From assembly GCA_009841115.1 (NCBI GenBank), contig VXML01000067.1, positions 37,661-101,660 on the forward strand: a DNA stretch of 64,000 bases. Reading direction: 5' to 3'. Both the position numbers and the translations under genes were made by a program. The DNA is from Gemmatimonadota bacterium (GTDB lineage: Bacteria > Latescibacterota > UBA2968 > UBA8231). How positions within the stretch are numbered: position 1 is the stretch's first letter; each line of letters begins with the position of its first letter. Shown here one piece after another: positions 28,241-39,265 of this stretch. The notes below the pieces were generated by a model. That model saw only the letters and a program-made list of their open reading frames with translations. It was not told the origin of the DNA and searched no databases.

Positions 28241-28334
28241 TTTAGTTACGCCTAGAAATTTATCCGGGTCAACAGCCTCTTTGGGCAAGTCGTCGCGCTC
28301 GGCGCATGCCCCACTGCTCCCACAATTAGCCTAG
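28241..28334. repeat. Imperfect direct repeat bracketing the DUF488 pair, copy 2
   Basis: Same orientation as 26197-26265 and about 2 kb away, with an additional stretch of 14 or so bases in the middle plus other differences. The two copies flank the dual-OB and DUF488 genes exactly. Confidence 0.7.
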
Positions 28335-28339
28335 ATGCT

Positions 28340-28404
28340 AGCGTCCGATTGTCGGTTAAAGTAGCGTCCGATTGTCGGTTAAGAGAGCGTCCAATTGTCG
28401 AATC
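28340..28404. repeat. Three tandem 23-base units
   Basis: Units at 28340, 28363 and 28386, each starting AGCGTCCGATTGTCGG (third copy AGCGTCCAATTGTCGA). Exact period of 23. The location beside direct repeat copy 2 makes it a candidate end of the bracketed cassette or a transposon-end-like element; a transposase is not present. Confidence 0.75.
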
Positions 28405-28436
28405 GCCCAGCCCCTGCGCGAAGCCGTCAGGTTCGT

Positions 28437-29114
28437 TTAGGAAGAGCCGATGGAAAAAATTGAGCTTTTGATGCTTCCCCACGTACTCGCTTTCACCAGT
28501 ATCTCTCCTGAACCACACGAACCAGTCAGGGGATCGTCAATCCAGCGCACTATCCGCCAGAGTCCCTTCTCGTCATATCGCACCTTGAAGGTCATAGGCT
28601 GATCGACGCGATACCCATCGCCGTTCTCGTCGAGCATCCGCATTAGCACCCGACCGCTGAAGACCTCCCAGTCTTCGTCGGGATGGGCGTCGGGGTCTCC
28701 GGGGAAGGTTTCCGGGTGTTCAGAGCCGAGTTCCTGCCACCGGAGTAAGAAGTGAAAGTCGTAGTGGAATTCGTTAAAAATATCGAAGAGGGCCTTTTCG
28801 GTGGACGAGGAATCCTCGCGGTCGTCGCGGCTGCCGACGATGATGTTCAGTTCTTTTTCTAGGTCGTTATAAAAGACTATATTGCCTAGGCAATCGAATT
28901 CGGTAAACTGGAAGTTCTCGTCTAGCAAGGTCTCGTACAGGGCTTTGTCGCGGTCTCGCATGGCCCGGTCTAAGTTGTCTAGGAGTTGCTCTGTGGTAGT
29001 GGCTGGCGGTGCGTCCTCTGTTTCTGGAACGGGAACGGGCATGATAGGAAAAGGCCCGCGTTCACACGAACATACGGCAACCACAACAACGGCAACAACG
29101 GTGCAATAATACAT
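28437..29114 (-). CDS. Lipoprotein with SnoaL/NTF2-like domain
   Basis: 225 residues from the ATG at 29114. The start MYYCTVVAVVVVAVCSCERG is a lipoprotein signal with the acylated Cys probably at 18 (VCSC). A Pro/Thr linker follows, then an NTF2-like alpha-beta domain: EQLLDNLDRAMRDRDKALYE at the start and LWRIVRWIDDPLTG near the end. The final STWGSIKS motif recurs in similar small lipoproteins of such genomes. An upstream ATG at 29201 would bury the signal peptide and is rejected. The role is unknown. Confidence 0.65.
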   Translation of the reverse strand: MYYCTVVAVVVVAVCSCERGPFPIMPVPVPETEDAPPATTTEQLLDNLDRAMRDRDKALYETLLDENFQFTEFDCLGNIVFYNDLEKELNIIVGSRDDREDSSSTEKALFDIFNEFHYDFHFLLRWQELGSEHPETFPGDPDAHPDEDWEVFSGRVLMRMLDENGDGYRVDQPMTFKVRYDEKGLWRIVRWIDDPLTGSCGSGEILVKASTWGSIKSSIFSIGSS

Positions 29115-29413
29115 TACTCTACTCCGGCCATTCCGAATCAATGATGAGCAGGACGACAAATCACTTTTTAGATAACGGCCTGCGCCCTGACGCGGTTCCA
29201 TCTTTTACCCGTTGCCCTAAAAACTCTTCGCGCAAAAGGGATAGAGTGTCGCGTTGCTCATATAAGACTTAAGCCGCACCTGCTGCCCGTGCAACGCGCC
29301 CGACCTTCCTGCCACGCGTTGGTAATTTTCTATATTATCGGGGAAATCCCGAAGGCAGAACGACTCGAACGGACCGCCTCGTCTCGTGCGATAATCAGGC
29401 CGGATAACGACCT

Positions 29414-30625
29414 ATGAACCGACCGTCGCGTTTTGCGCGCATTACCGCTGGCTTGGACCTCGAGGCCCTGCTCAGCCCGCTGCGCAAATCTTTTTGGCTG
29501 TCGCTGGGGATCGCCGTGCTCCTGAATGCGATCTTGGTTTTGTTCAATCCCTTCCAGCAGCAGGCGGAAAAAGCGCCCCGGCCGCTAACCACCAAATTCG
29601 TCAAACGACAACCGCGCCTGACCAAGGCGCTGGAATTGCGCAAAATTCCCCAACGCAAGCGCCCGATGATCCGCCGCCAAGTGCGCGCTGCCGCCGCCCG
29701 CATGGATCAGGTGCAAGCTACTGCGGCGTTCTCCACGCGCGCCATTATCGCTCGTTCGACCGGCATAGCGAATATGCTCCAAGTCGGACAGAGCAATCCA
29801 CAGACGCTCCAAGCGGCGCTGGAACCGGTCGTCGGGCTAACCGCGAACTTGGGAATCAGCCGCACGCCCGAGCACAAAATCGACATGGGCTTGGAGATGC
29901 TGGATGTCGATGCCATGGACACGGGCCGCTACCGCGCCTTGGTGATACAGGATCCCAACGACAAGCAAGGGCTCAAGGGCTTTGTCAAATTCGCCCGCGT
30001 GGTCTCAGCCACGTATATGGCTGAGACCCAGACCAATGTCGTCGATGGTGGGCTCAACAATCGGGAAATCGACGTCCTGCGCGATATGCTCAACGAGTGG
30101 ACAGGATTGCGGGCCGAGTTCGTCGGCAGCTTTACCTTTGATGACAATCGCTTTCTAGCGGTGCCGATCGTCCTCCCCCAAGGAGAGCCCAATGAAAACG
30201 AGTTGGACAATCTGGCGCGCTACCTACTGGCGGGAGGCTTTGTCATGGCCGAGCAATTCGACTTCGAGGGATTTTGGACCGAGGCCCTAGAGAAATACGG
30301 GGGGCTGATCAAGGGGCGGGATTTCTATACGGAACGTCTACGGGAAGATCATCCGATATTCACGGCCTATTTTGACTTGGGGGACGGAGTCGCGCAAGGT
30401 GCCTCGCGTTTTGACGATCCGTACTACTGGAATGTGGTGAAGGGCTTGTACGTCAAGGGGCGACTAGTAGCCGTGCCTCGGGCCAACTCGGGTATTGGGG
30501 GGTATATGGGCTTTGCCGCCGAACGCGATGCGACCCGCATCCTCCAGTTTGCGGTCAACACCGTGATCTATGCCCTGACCCAAGAGGGGTCCATGACGCA
30601 GCGGTTGATGCAGATTGTCCACTGA
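29414..30625 (+). CDS. DUF4159 domain protein with N-terminal membrane anchor
   Basis: 403 residues. A single membrane segment at about 27-45 (FWLSLGIAVLLNAILVLF) is followed by a basic linker at 55-95 and then a DUF4159 domain from about 190 to the end, with GGFVMAEQFDFEGF, DHPIFTAYFDL and ANSGIGGYMGFAAERDATR. DUF4159 proteins are glutamine-amidotransferase-like folds often found with MoxR/vWA gene clusters; none is adjacent here. Likely periplasmic. Function unknown. Confidence 0.78.
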   Translation: MNRPSRFARITAGLDLEALLSPLRKSFWLSLGIAVLLNAILVLFNPFQQQAEKAPRPLTTKFVKRQPRLTKALELRKIPQRKRPMIRRQVRAAAARMDQVQATAAFSTRAIIARSTGIANMLQVGQSNPQTLQAALEPVVGLTANLGISRTPEHKIDMGLEMLDVDAMDTGRYRALVIQDPNDKQGLKGFVKFARVVSATYMAETQTNVVDGGLNNREIDVLRDMLNEWTGLRAEFVGSFTFDDNRFLAVPIVLPQGEPNENELDNLARYLLAGGFVMAEQFDFEGFWTEALEKYGGLIKGRDFYTERLREDHPIFTAYFDLGDGVAQGASRFDDPYYWNVVKGLYVKGRLVAVPRANSGIGGYMGFAAERDATRILQFAVNTVIYALTQEGSMTQRLMQIVH

Positions 30626-30636
30626 GTAGGGAGCTG

Positions 30637-32271
<1,635 letters not shown>

Positions 32272-32289
32272 TAAATGGTGCTCCTTGGG

Positions 32290-33339
32290 TTAAACGCTTG
32301 GTAGGACAGCTCCGACCCGGTGAGCGCAATCGAGAATTTGCCGCCAAGTTTCTTCCTCGACGGCGACACCGGCTTGGCGCTGCTCTCGCTCTTGCTTTTC
32401 TAGCTCTCCGGGCAGCAGAATGGCATCGACTCCCTCGGCCTTGGGCGAGGCGCGCAAATAATCCGCGAATGCCCGCACTTGGGCCGCGTACTCGGCGAGT
32501 GGCTGAAAGCGCCCAATGTTGATGACCAGCAAGAAGCAGCCGTTGCCGATCCGCGCCTTCCGGCCCCGCGCACAACCCGCCCCGCTCAGCGCCCCACCCA
32601 ACAACTCCACCACTACCCCGAGTCCGTAGCCCTTGTGGCCCATGAGGCCGCCAAAGGGCAAGAGGCTGCCACGCGGCTCGTCGTAAAAGTCTGCGGGGTC
32701 CGTTGATGGCTGGCCAGCCGCGTCGATGATCCATCCTTCGGGGACCGGCTCTCCTCTGTTGCGCTTGACTCGCACTTTGCCCTCGGCGACGACGCTGGTC
32801 GTGATGTCCAGCACAAGTGCCCCGCCTTCTCCGTCGGGCCAGCCGCCCGCCAGCGGGTTGGTGCCCAAGCGCCCGGCGATGCCGCCCCAAGGGGCTACGC
32901 CGGCCCCGGCCCCGTGCGAGTTGGCGCAGAGCAGGCCAATCATGTTCGCTTCGGCGATGTGCTCCACATAGCTGCCGAGGCGACCGATGTGGTTGGCGTT
33001 TTTGACGGTTATAGCTGCGACTCCGCAGTTACCAGCGCGTTCCAAGCCCATCTCCACCGCTTGGTTCATCACGACTTGGCCAAATCCCCAGTGCCCGTCG
33101 AGCACGGCCGCGGCGGCGGTCTGGCGCACGACTTCGACCTCGGCGTGGGGGACGATCTCTCCCTTTTCGATGGTGCTTATGTATTGGGGAATGCGGATGA
33201 CGCCGTGCGAGTCGTGCCCCACGGCATTGGCGTCGGCCAGCAGCTTGGCGACGACATTGGCTGCCGCCGGTGGTGCGCCGGCTGCGGCGAAGATGGCTGC
33301 GCCGACTTGGCGCAAGTGTTCGATGGAAAGTACGGGCAT
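32290..33339 (-). CDS. Malate/L-lactate dehydrogenase family (Ldh_2) oxidoreductase
   Basis: 349 residues with the NAD(P)-dependent Ldh_2 fold: GHDSHGVIRIPQY, the NANHIGRLGSYVEH motif, and GHKGYGLGVVVELLGGALSG. The family includes malate, ureidoglycolate and 2,3-diketogulonate-type dehydrogenases, so the 2-hydroxy-acid substrate is not fixed. It overlaps nothing and is probably cotranscribed with the acetolactate synthase-like gene. Confidence 0.85.
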   Translation of the reverse strand: MPVLSIEHLRQVGAAIFAAAGAPPAAANVVAKLLADANAVGHDSHGVIRIPQYISTIEKGEIVPHAEVEVVRQTAAAAVLDGHWGFGQVVMNQAVEMGLERAGNCGVAAITVKNANHIGRLGSYVEHIAEANMIGLLCANSHGAGAGVAPWGGIAGRLGTNPLAGGWPDGEGGALVLDITTSVVAEGKVRVKRNRGEPVPEGWIIDAAGQPSTDPADFYDEPRGSLLPFGGLMGHKGYGLGVVVELLGGALSGAGCARGRKARIGNGCFLLVINIGRFQPLAEYAAQVRAFADYLRASPKAEGVDAILLPGELEKQEREQRQAGVAVEEETWRQILDCAHRVGAVLPSV

Positions 33340-33343
33340 AGGG

Positions 33344-34792
33344 TTATCGGGTAATAGACGACGCCAGCACTGCGAGCAGGTCTTGCGCCTGCTCCTCGGA
33401 GAGTTTGGCTCGCCGCCGCGTCTTGTCGATTAGGGTTTCGGAACTAGCGACCTTGCCCTCGGTGTAGATCTTTAGAGCCTCGCGGCAGAGCGATTGCACT
33501 AAACGGGTGGCTTTGTCGCCATCCACGCCGACCTCGGCGGCGGCTGTTTCGATCTGCGCCTGTAGCTGCCCCTGCTCTAGGTCGGCCAGCGTCTTGGCCA
33601 GTAGTTTTTGCAAGAAGTGCTGGGCTTGCGCCCGCCAAGTCCCCGCGTATTCGGCTATGTCCATGACAATTCCGTCGGTGCGGGCATTAATGCGGTCCGC
33701 AGTCAGGCGCGCCAGCGAGTGGGTCAATCTGTAATAGAGCGAATCGACTTGGCCCCGCGACACTTCCGCGTCGTCGTTGAGCGCCCGCACCCAATCCGGC
33801 GCTGGATGCCTCTTGGCCAACAACGACCGATTCAGCCGCGATCTAATCGTGGGCACCGACTCAGTTTGCACGGCCTCTTGTGCCCGGCTTGGGCTAGCAT
33901 CCCCGCTGGCCGCTTGGGCCGGAATTTCCCGCTGGGCGACCGGACTTTTCTCAACGGCAACCGAGTCCTGTTGCTCCGGCTCCTTTTCTTCCGCTCGTTC
34001 CTCCCGGAGTGCTACTTTGGGCACGGCAATCTCCCGCGTCTTCTCGGCGATCTCTGCCATGACTTGCTGCTTGGGCGGTTGGCGCAATCCCGGTGGCTGC
34101 CCTTTGAGCTGTACTTTGCCCTGCCACCAGATCCACTTGTTGCTCTGCCGCACCTTGTCGCGCAATTCCTCGGTGGGCTGGTCGGAATCCGGTAGCAGAA
34201 AGAGCGCGTCGAGCACCATGTCGGGCTGGGGATAGAAGCCCAGCCAGCGCCAAGGAATGCCCACTTCAAAGGTGTAGAGTTGCTCGCGTAGCGCCCCTCC
34301 GGCTCTTACGGGCACGAGTTCTGTAGGCTTCTGGCGCTGCATGCCCCCCCACAGATAGGGCGTGCCGTCGGCTGGACTCAGCCAGATGGTATGCCCCAAG
34401 GGTTGCTCTGGGCCGCGCAAGAAAATTTTTAGGTGATCGTAGTAAAACATCGCGTCCTTGCGCTCCCCAGATGGGCCGCGCCATTCGCTTTTGTCAGGAG
34501 GAATCTGTTGGGCATCTACGGTATCGTCAACTACCGCGGCCGCTATGTACACGTAGTCGGCGTCCCACATTAGATAGAGGTCGGCCTCGTGATCTTCCGA
34601 GCCGCTAAAGGCCCCGCGCACGCCCACGCGCTCGCCCCCGGGGACTAGGCCGATGCGCTCGGGTGCCCCCCACTCGACCAATATGCCGTCGAGCGTCGGC
34701 TTGGGGGTTGCCGGTACCACGGCGACCGGCTCTGCACCGACGACTCCCACGGCCATCAGGCTCGTCCACGCGACCCAAGCAGCGCGCCGCAT
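33344..34792 (-). CDS. Secreted CBM9-like domain protein with long C-terminal helical region
   Basis: 482 residues from the ATG at 34792. A signal peptide (MRRAAWVAWTSLMAVGVVGA) precedes a carbohydrate-binding family 9-like sandwich: PTLDGILVEWG, DADYVYIAAAVVDD, then the MFYYDHLKIFL strand. A Glu/Gln/Ala-rich linker at about 250-320 leads into a helical C-terminal region of about 150 residues that I do not recognise. A longer frame upstream only overlaps the dCMP deaminase gene and is not used. It begins 2 bases after that gene's stop. Confidence 0.65.
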   Translation of the reverse strand: MRRAAWVAWTSLMAVGVVGAEPVAVVPATPKPTLDGILVEWGAPERIGLVPGGERVGVRGAFSGSEDHEADLYLMWDADYVYIAAAVVDDTVDAQQIPPDKSEWRGPSGERKDAMFYYDHLKIFLRGPEQPLGHTIWLSPADGTPYLWGGMQRQKPTELVPVRAGGALREQLYTFEVGIPWRWLGFYPQPDMVLDALFLLPDSDQPTEELRDKVRQSNKWIWWQGKVQLKGQPPGLRQPPKQQVMAEIAEKTREIAVPKVALREERAEEKEPEQQDSVAVEKSPVAQREIPAQAASGDASPSRAQEAVQTESVPTIRSRLNRSLLAKRHPAPDWVRALNDDAEVSRGQVDSLYYRLTHSLARLTADRINARTDGIVMDIAEYAGTWRAQAQHFLQKLLAKTLADLEQGQLQAQIETAAAEVGVDGDKATRLVQSLCREALKIYTEGKVASSETLIDKTRRRAKLSEEQAQDLLAVLASSITR

Positions 34793-34794
34793 TC

Positions 34795-35337
34795 TCACTC
34801 GTCTTGGCGCAAGGAGGAGACGGCCCAAGCCGCGTCCGGGTCGTCCATAGCCACGGCCCGCACGCCGCCCGGCACAAACGACAACAGATCCTCGTAGCTG
34901 TCCTGCCGCTTGGCGTCGGGATAGATCCAATCGTGTAGATAATACACCGCGTGTATCTTGGCTTGGAGGATTTCTTTGGCACAGCCAAAGCAAGGCCGCA
35001 TAGTCGAATACAGCAGCGCTCCTTCGGTGGCGATGCCAAAGCGAGCCGCCGACAGCAGTGCGTTCTGCTCGGCGTGGACGCAGATGCACAAATCGTAGTC
35101 TTTGCCCGAAGCGTACTGGTCGCGGTGAGCACAGCGGTCGCAGCCGCCGTCGAGACAGTTGACCATGTTGTGCGGGGTGCCGTTGTACCCGGTCGAGATG
35201 ATCCGGTCGTTCTGCACCAAGATGGCCCCAATGCGGTTGCCCGTGCAGTTGGCGCGCGCCCGGACGGCCATGGCGATGCGCATATAGTACTCGTCCCAAT
35301 CGGGCCGCTCGAACGTGGCGATTCCCTTCCTCGACAT
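34795..35337 (-). CDS. Deoxycytidylate (dCMP) deaminase
   Basis: 180 residues. Zinc-binding cytidine-deaminase fold with HAEQNAL (His ligand and catalytic Glu) and PCFGCAK (two Cys ligands). The additional GNRIGAILVQNDRIISTGYN and CDRCAHRDQ elements are typical of ComEB-like dCMP deaminases. It would produce dUMP for thymidylate synthesis. Complete length. Confidence 0.9.
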   Translation of the reverse strand: MSRKGIATFERPDWDEYYMRIAMAVRARANCTGNRIGAILVQNDRIISTGYNGTPHNMVNCLDGGCDRCAHRDQYASGKDYDLCICVHAEQNALLSAARFGIATEGALLYSTMRPCFGCAKEILQAKIHAVYYLHDWIYPDAKRQDSYEDLLSFVPGGVRAVAMDDPDAAWAVSSLRQDE

Positions 35338-35446
35338 GATTGCTCAGTCACCTAGCTATTTCGTGCGGACGGTGCGGAATGCGGGTTGGTCGGAGAATAG
35401 TACGCCCGCTCTTGTAGCGGGTCAACCGCGACCATAGTAGGGATGA

Positions 35447-37450
35447 TCAATAAGCCAACCCCACTGGGATGAGCCGCTTGATCACCTCGGCCTCCCCCTC
35501 GACTTCGAGCCCGAGCAGGTAGAGGCCCGTCGGCAAAAGTGCCCCGCTGTCGTCGCGGCCGTCCCAACGAATGTGCTGTAGGCCCGACTTCTGGCTGCCT
35601 GCCGCTAGGATGGCGACTTTGCGGCCGTCGAGTGCGTGAATGTTCAGCCGAGTGGCCACGGTCCGGGGCAACCCTAAGAGGGCATACTCAATTTCCAGCA
35701 GGTCGTTGACGCCGTCGTCGTTGGGCGTGACCACGGCGGTGGAGAGGCGCAGGTCGCGGATCTTTTCCGCTTGGGAAGTCGAGGCAAGGACGCGCAGGGT
35801 ACTAGTAGCGAGGTCATCACCGGCATCGCCACTCTGCACGGGCTGCGGCAGGCTCTGGCTCTGACTGTCGAGTACTTGGCCGTCGAAGGTCCAGGCAAAG
35901 TCGAAGACCTCAGCGGCGAAGACGACGCGGATCAACTCGTTGCGCCCGGCGTTTAAGCGCTCTGGCAAGCGTATCGTCAACCCGTCCGCGCTTTCGACTA
36001 CCTCGCTCGCTTCCACCTGTCGCAAAGGGATCCCCATTTCGAGGTGCTTGAACGCGGGTGGTCCGCCTGTGCGGATGCGCAGCGCGTCGAAGCCGGCGTC
36101 GCTGGCAGCAACCTCCGCTTTGACATCATAGACGAACTCCGCCATCTCGCCTATTTCTACTTCGGCCACGCCGCGCAGGGGCTGCGGATCGTCCGAGCGG
36201 GCCACTTCGCCGATGACGGAGGTAGCCAAAGTCGGCGAGATTTCGATCCACAGGGAATCGAGCCGCACGAAGGCGTCGAATTCTTCGCTGTTCAGCAAAA
36301 TTTTTAGCTGTAGATGGGAGCCGGACCGCAGGCCGAGCGTTTGGCCCGACTCGAACGTTGGGACCGACCAGAAGGTCCAGTTGTCTTGATCGTATTCGAT
36401 GCCGGCGCGAATTCCCGGTTTAGGGCGCGTCGTCAGCGTCAGTGTTCCGCCCTGTCCGTCGTCGGTGTTGACTGCCCCACTCGGATTTTTGAGCGCGTCT
36501 TGGTAGCGTTGCTGCGACACTGGGATGCGGGTGCCCATGTCGGTGAATTCGTAGTAGATGTCCGGCTTGGGGTCAATGCCGGTGCGCGCCTCGACTTGGA
36601 TTGAGACCGGGGCGTCAGGGGCTTCCACCGGCTCGCCGTCCACCATTCGCAGCGGGGTCGCCGACCAAGAGAAGCGGCCGAAGTTGACTTTCTGTCCCAA
36701 GTCGAATATCCGCGTCTTGTACACCGCACGCAGGGGAACACCCTCGCCGAAGAGTTCGAAATCGCCGATGGTGCCCCGGTGGGCTTGGCCCTTGGCAAAA
36801 ATTGCCTGTGAAGATATTTGCAGGGCCTCGATCTGGGCGGCTTCAAGCGAGCGCGAGAGTCGGCGGATATAGCGGGCGAAGCGCACGTACTGGCGGGGAA
36901 ACTGGTGCTGCACGACGGGGCGGAAATTCTCCTGTACGTCGGCGATCTGCTGCCATTCGTTCGGGTTATGGGCGGCGATGTAGAGTTCGTAGGCGGGCAC
37001 GACGTCTTCGCGCAAGCTCTTGCCGTCCGAGCGGTAGCCCTGCGAGGGCGTGTAGAACCCGAAGGAGAAAATCGGCACTGGCACGGCTAGGTCGAAGGTG
37101 AAGGTGCGGCCGTCGGGACTGCCGCCCGAAGAAGGAGCGAGATAGGACGTGCTGTCGCCATCGACCAAGCGCAAATTGCCAGACACTCGCGGTCTTTCGC
37201 CATCGACGTAGCCCAGTTCGCGGGAAGTCCAACTGCCCCAGTTGGTCAGATAGGAGAAGACGGAGCGGTTGGGCTGTATGTAGATGGGCTGTATCGCGCC
37301 AGGCGTGGTCGTTTCATCGATGAGAATGGCGACCGAGTCGTGCTCGGCCCACTCCAAACCGCTGCCGCCTAGCTGCCACAAGACAATGTCGGCCTCCGCC
37401 ATGGAGATCCACGACGCGACCAGCCATAGCGAGATACGCACGTAGGTCAT
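35447..37450 (-). CDS. Large secreted protein with FlgD-like C-terminal repeat
   Basis: 667 residues from the ATG at 37450, chosen because it gives a direct signal peptide (MTYVRISLWLVASWISMAEA); an ATG at 37498 would add 16 residues. The body is beta-rich with several sandwich-like regions and no catalytic motif. The last about 100 residues form a FlgD Ig-like repeat: TPNDDGVNDLLEI, then HIRWDGRDDSGALLPTGLY. Such C-termini are common on extracellular proteins of FCB-group bacteria. Exported; function unknown. Confidence 0.65.
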   Translation of the reverse strand: MTYVRISLWLVASWISMAEADIVLWQLGGSGLEWAEHDSVAILIDETTTPGAIQPIYIQPNRSVFSYLTNWGSWTSRELGYVDGERPRVSGNLRLVDGDSTSYLAPSSGGSPDGRTFTFDLAVPVPIFSFGFYTPSQGYRSDGKSLREDVVPAYELYIAAHNPNEWQQIADVQENFRPVVQHQFPRQYVRFARYIRRLSRSLEAAQIEALQISSQAIFAKGQAHRGTIGDFELFGEGVPLRAVYKTRIFDLGQKVNFGRFSWSATPLRMVDGEPVEAPDAPVSIQVEARTGIDPKPDIYYEFTDMGTRIPVSQQRYQDALKNPSGAVNTDDGQGGTLTLTTRPKPGIRAGIEYDQDNWTFWSVPTFESGQTLGLRSGSHLQLKILLNSEEFDAFVRLDSLWIEISPTLATSVIGEVARSDDPQPLRGVAEVEIGEMAEFVYDVKAEVAASDAGFDALRIRTGGPPAFKHLEMGIPLRQVEASEVVESADGLTIRLPERLNAGRNELIRVVFAAEVFDFAWTFDGQVLDSQSQSLPQPVQSGDAGDDLATSTLRVLASTSQAEKIRDLRLSTAVVTPNDDGVNDLLEIEYALLGLPRTVATRLNIHALDGRKVAILAAGSQKSGLQHIRWDGRDDSGALLPTGLYLLGLEVEGEAEVIKRLIPVGLAY

Positions 37451-37577
37451 ATGCTTCCCATTGCTGTGGGCCCTGCGGACGAGGATGGAGTTGCGCATGG
37501 GATTTCCCTAGTTGAGCCGAGCCAATAATCCAATATAGGACGCGCAAAAGGGGCCTAACAACAAATAATTCTTCGCG

Positions 37578-37955
37578 CTAGGCCACTCCGATGGAAGCGT
37601 GAATTTGCGCGAACTTCCATGCGCCCGCTTCTCGCTCCAATACGCCCGTCAAACGCAGGGATAGTTCCTCGTACTGACCCTTCCATTTGAGCCGCCACTG
37701 CTGCCGGGTGTAGAACCAAGCCACCGGACCGCGCTCCTGTACGTCGAGGTGCTCTGTGTCGATGGTGAAATCTTGGGTACTGGCGACGTGGCGGCGGTAG
37801 TACTGGGCAGCGAATCCACCGCCCTCAATGTATTCCCCCGGTTCCGTGCCGATTTTGACAAAGTGATCGGCTGGAGAGATGAGCTCGATGAGCTGGTCGG
37901 CATTGCCGGTTGTCAACGCGGCGAAGTAGGCCTCGACCGTCTGGCGGGCGTTCAC
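37578..37955 (-). CDS. SnoaL-like/DUF4440-type small protein
   Basis: 125-residue NTF2-like protein: MNARQTVEAYFAALTTGNAD, then the GGGFAAQYYRRHVAS helix and a terminal REAGAWKFAQIHAS strand. It may be an isomerase-like, binding or hydrolase protein; the family is too broad to choose. No signal peptide. Confidence 0.75.
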   Translation of the reverse strand: MNARQTVEAYFAALTTGNADQLIELISPADHFVKIGTEPGEYIEGGGFAAQYYRRHVASTQDFTIDTEHLDVQERGPVAWFYTRQQWRLKWKGQYEELSLRLTGVLEREAGAWKFAQIHASIGVA

Positions 37956-38120
37956 GGCGCAGGCTCGTAGGGAATGGAGGCTTGGGGCACAATGGCAATC
38001 TCCTCAGTGAATTTGCAGGTAGCGTAACTTCTTGCGGTCCTCAGCCATCCGCAAGTTTGACAGCTAACGGCTCGCTTGTATAATTGAATCTCCCGCATCG
38101 CTTTCCTAGTGTCCGACGCC

Positions 38121-39245
38121 ATGATCCGCATTCTGCTCGCTCTCTTCATCGCCGTTCCCCTCCGAGCCGATATCTACAACCGTCTCGGCGAGTTGACCCA
38201 CCACCTGCGCTCGGGTGGAGTGCCCCGCGACGGCATCCCGGCCATGACCAATCCCCAGGCCGTTGCGCCGGAAGACGCGCACTATCTCGCGGATTCGGAT
38301 CTAGTCCTCGGCGTGGTCGCAAACGGCGCGGCGCGGGCCTATCCGCATCGCCTCGGCTGGAAGCACGAAGTTATCAACGACCGGCTCGGCGGCCAGTACA
38401 TCAGTGTCACATTCTGTCCGCTGACGAGTAGTGGGCTAGTTTTTGACGCGACAGCCCCAGACTCGGGACAGATCGAATTGGGTGTTTCTGGCATGGTGCT
38501 CAACAGCAACTTGGTGCTGTACGATCGGCGTGACGAGAAAACCCTGTACCCCCAGATGATCTATGCCGGCATCAGCGGTGCGCACAAAGGGCAGCGCCTC
38601 CAGCTCTTGCCGGTGGTCGAGACGACTTGGGGCCTGTGGCGCGCGCTGCATCCGCACACCACGGTCGTTCAAGCGGCGACCGGCCTCGACCGCTACCCGG
38701 ACTATATCCGCGCCCTGTATCCGCTCGATTCGTACGGCCACTACCCTTACGGCAATTATCGCAGCGACCACCAGATGATTATTTTTCCGCTGACTACCGC
38801 TCGACCCAGCGACCGCTTGTCGGCCAAGGAAATGGTCTTGGGATTGCGAGTCGCTGGCGAGAGCAGGGCCTATCCGTTCAGCAGGATGCCCGCTAAGGCC
38901 GTCATCAACGATCGCGTCGGCGACCGAGATGTGCTCGTGCTCTTCGACTCAGAGACGGCCACCGCCATTCCGTACAGCCGCGTTGTCCGCGACCAGGTTT
39001 TGACCTTTCGCATCCTCAGCCGTACCGACGACCTTCGGCTGAGCTCAGGTCGAAGCCTGCCTTTGGCCTTTGCCGACGTGGAGACCGGCAGCGAGTGGAA
39101 CATGCGCGGAGAAGCCCTTGCTGGCCCGCTCAAGGGAGCGCAGTTAGAGCAAATCCCAGCCTATAATTCGATGTGGTTTGGCTGGTCGGCCTACTGGCCG
39201 GATACCCGCTTGTGGAATGGCAAGGGCATCTTGCCCCCGCCCTAA
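38121..39245 (+). CDS. Secreted DUF3179 protein
   Basis: 374 residues from the ATG at 38121, which gives a signal peptide (MIRILLALFIAVPLRADIYN); a GTG at 38109 is possible. DUF3179 features: IPAMTNPQAVAPEDAHYLAD, GGQYISVTFCPLTSSGLVFD and GNYRSDHQMIIFPL. Family function unknown; most members are exported. It lies 20 bases before an enolase-superfamily gene on the same strand. Confidence 0.78.
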   Translation: MIRILLALFIAVPLRADIYNRLGELTHHLRSGGVPRDGIPAMTNPQAVAPEDAHYLADSDLVLGVVANGAARAYPHRLGWKHEVINDRLGGQYISVTFCPLTSSGLVFDATAPDSGQIELGVSGMVLNSNLVLYDRRDEKTLYPQMIYAGISGAHKGQRLQLLPVVETTWGLWRALHPHTTVVQAATGLDRYPDYIRALYPLDSYGHYPYGNYRSDHQMIIFPLTTARPSDRLSAKEMVLGLRVAGESRAYPFSRMPAKAVINDRVGDRDVLVLFDSETATAIPYSRVVRDQVLTFRILSRTDDLRLSSGRSLPLAFADVETGSEWNMRGEALAGPLKGAQLEQIPAYNSMWFGWSAYWPDTRLWNGKGILPPP

Positions 39246-39265
39246 TCCTGATAAGGAGCTTAGCT

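Noticed and set aside
28340..28404. CRISPR array
   Set aside because: The 23-base units are directly tandem with no spacers between them and only three copies; no cas genes are present.
34795..35299. Upstream extension of the CBM9-like protein across the dCMP deaminase gene
   Set aside because: The extra 169 residues are Arg/His-rich shadow sequence of a well-supported deaminase gene; the ATG at 34792 gives a clean signal peptide.
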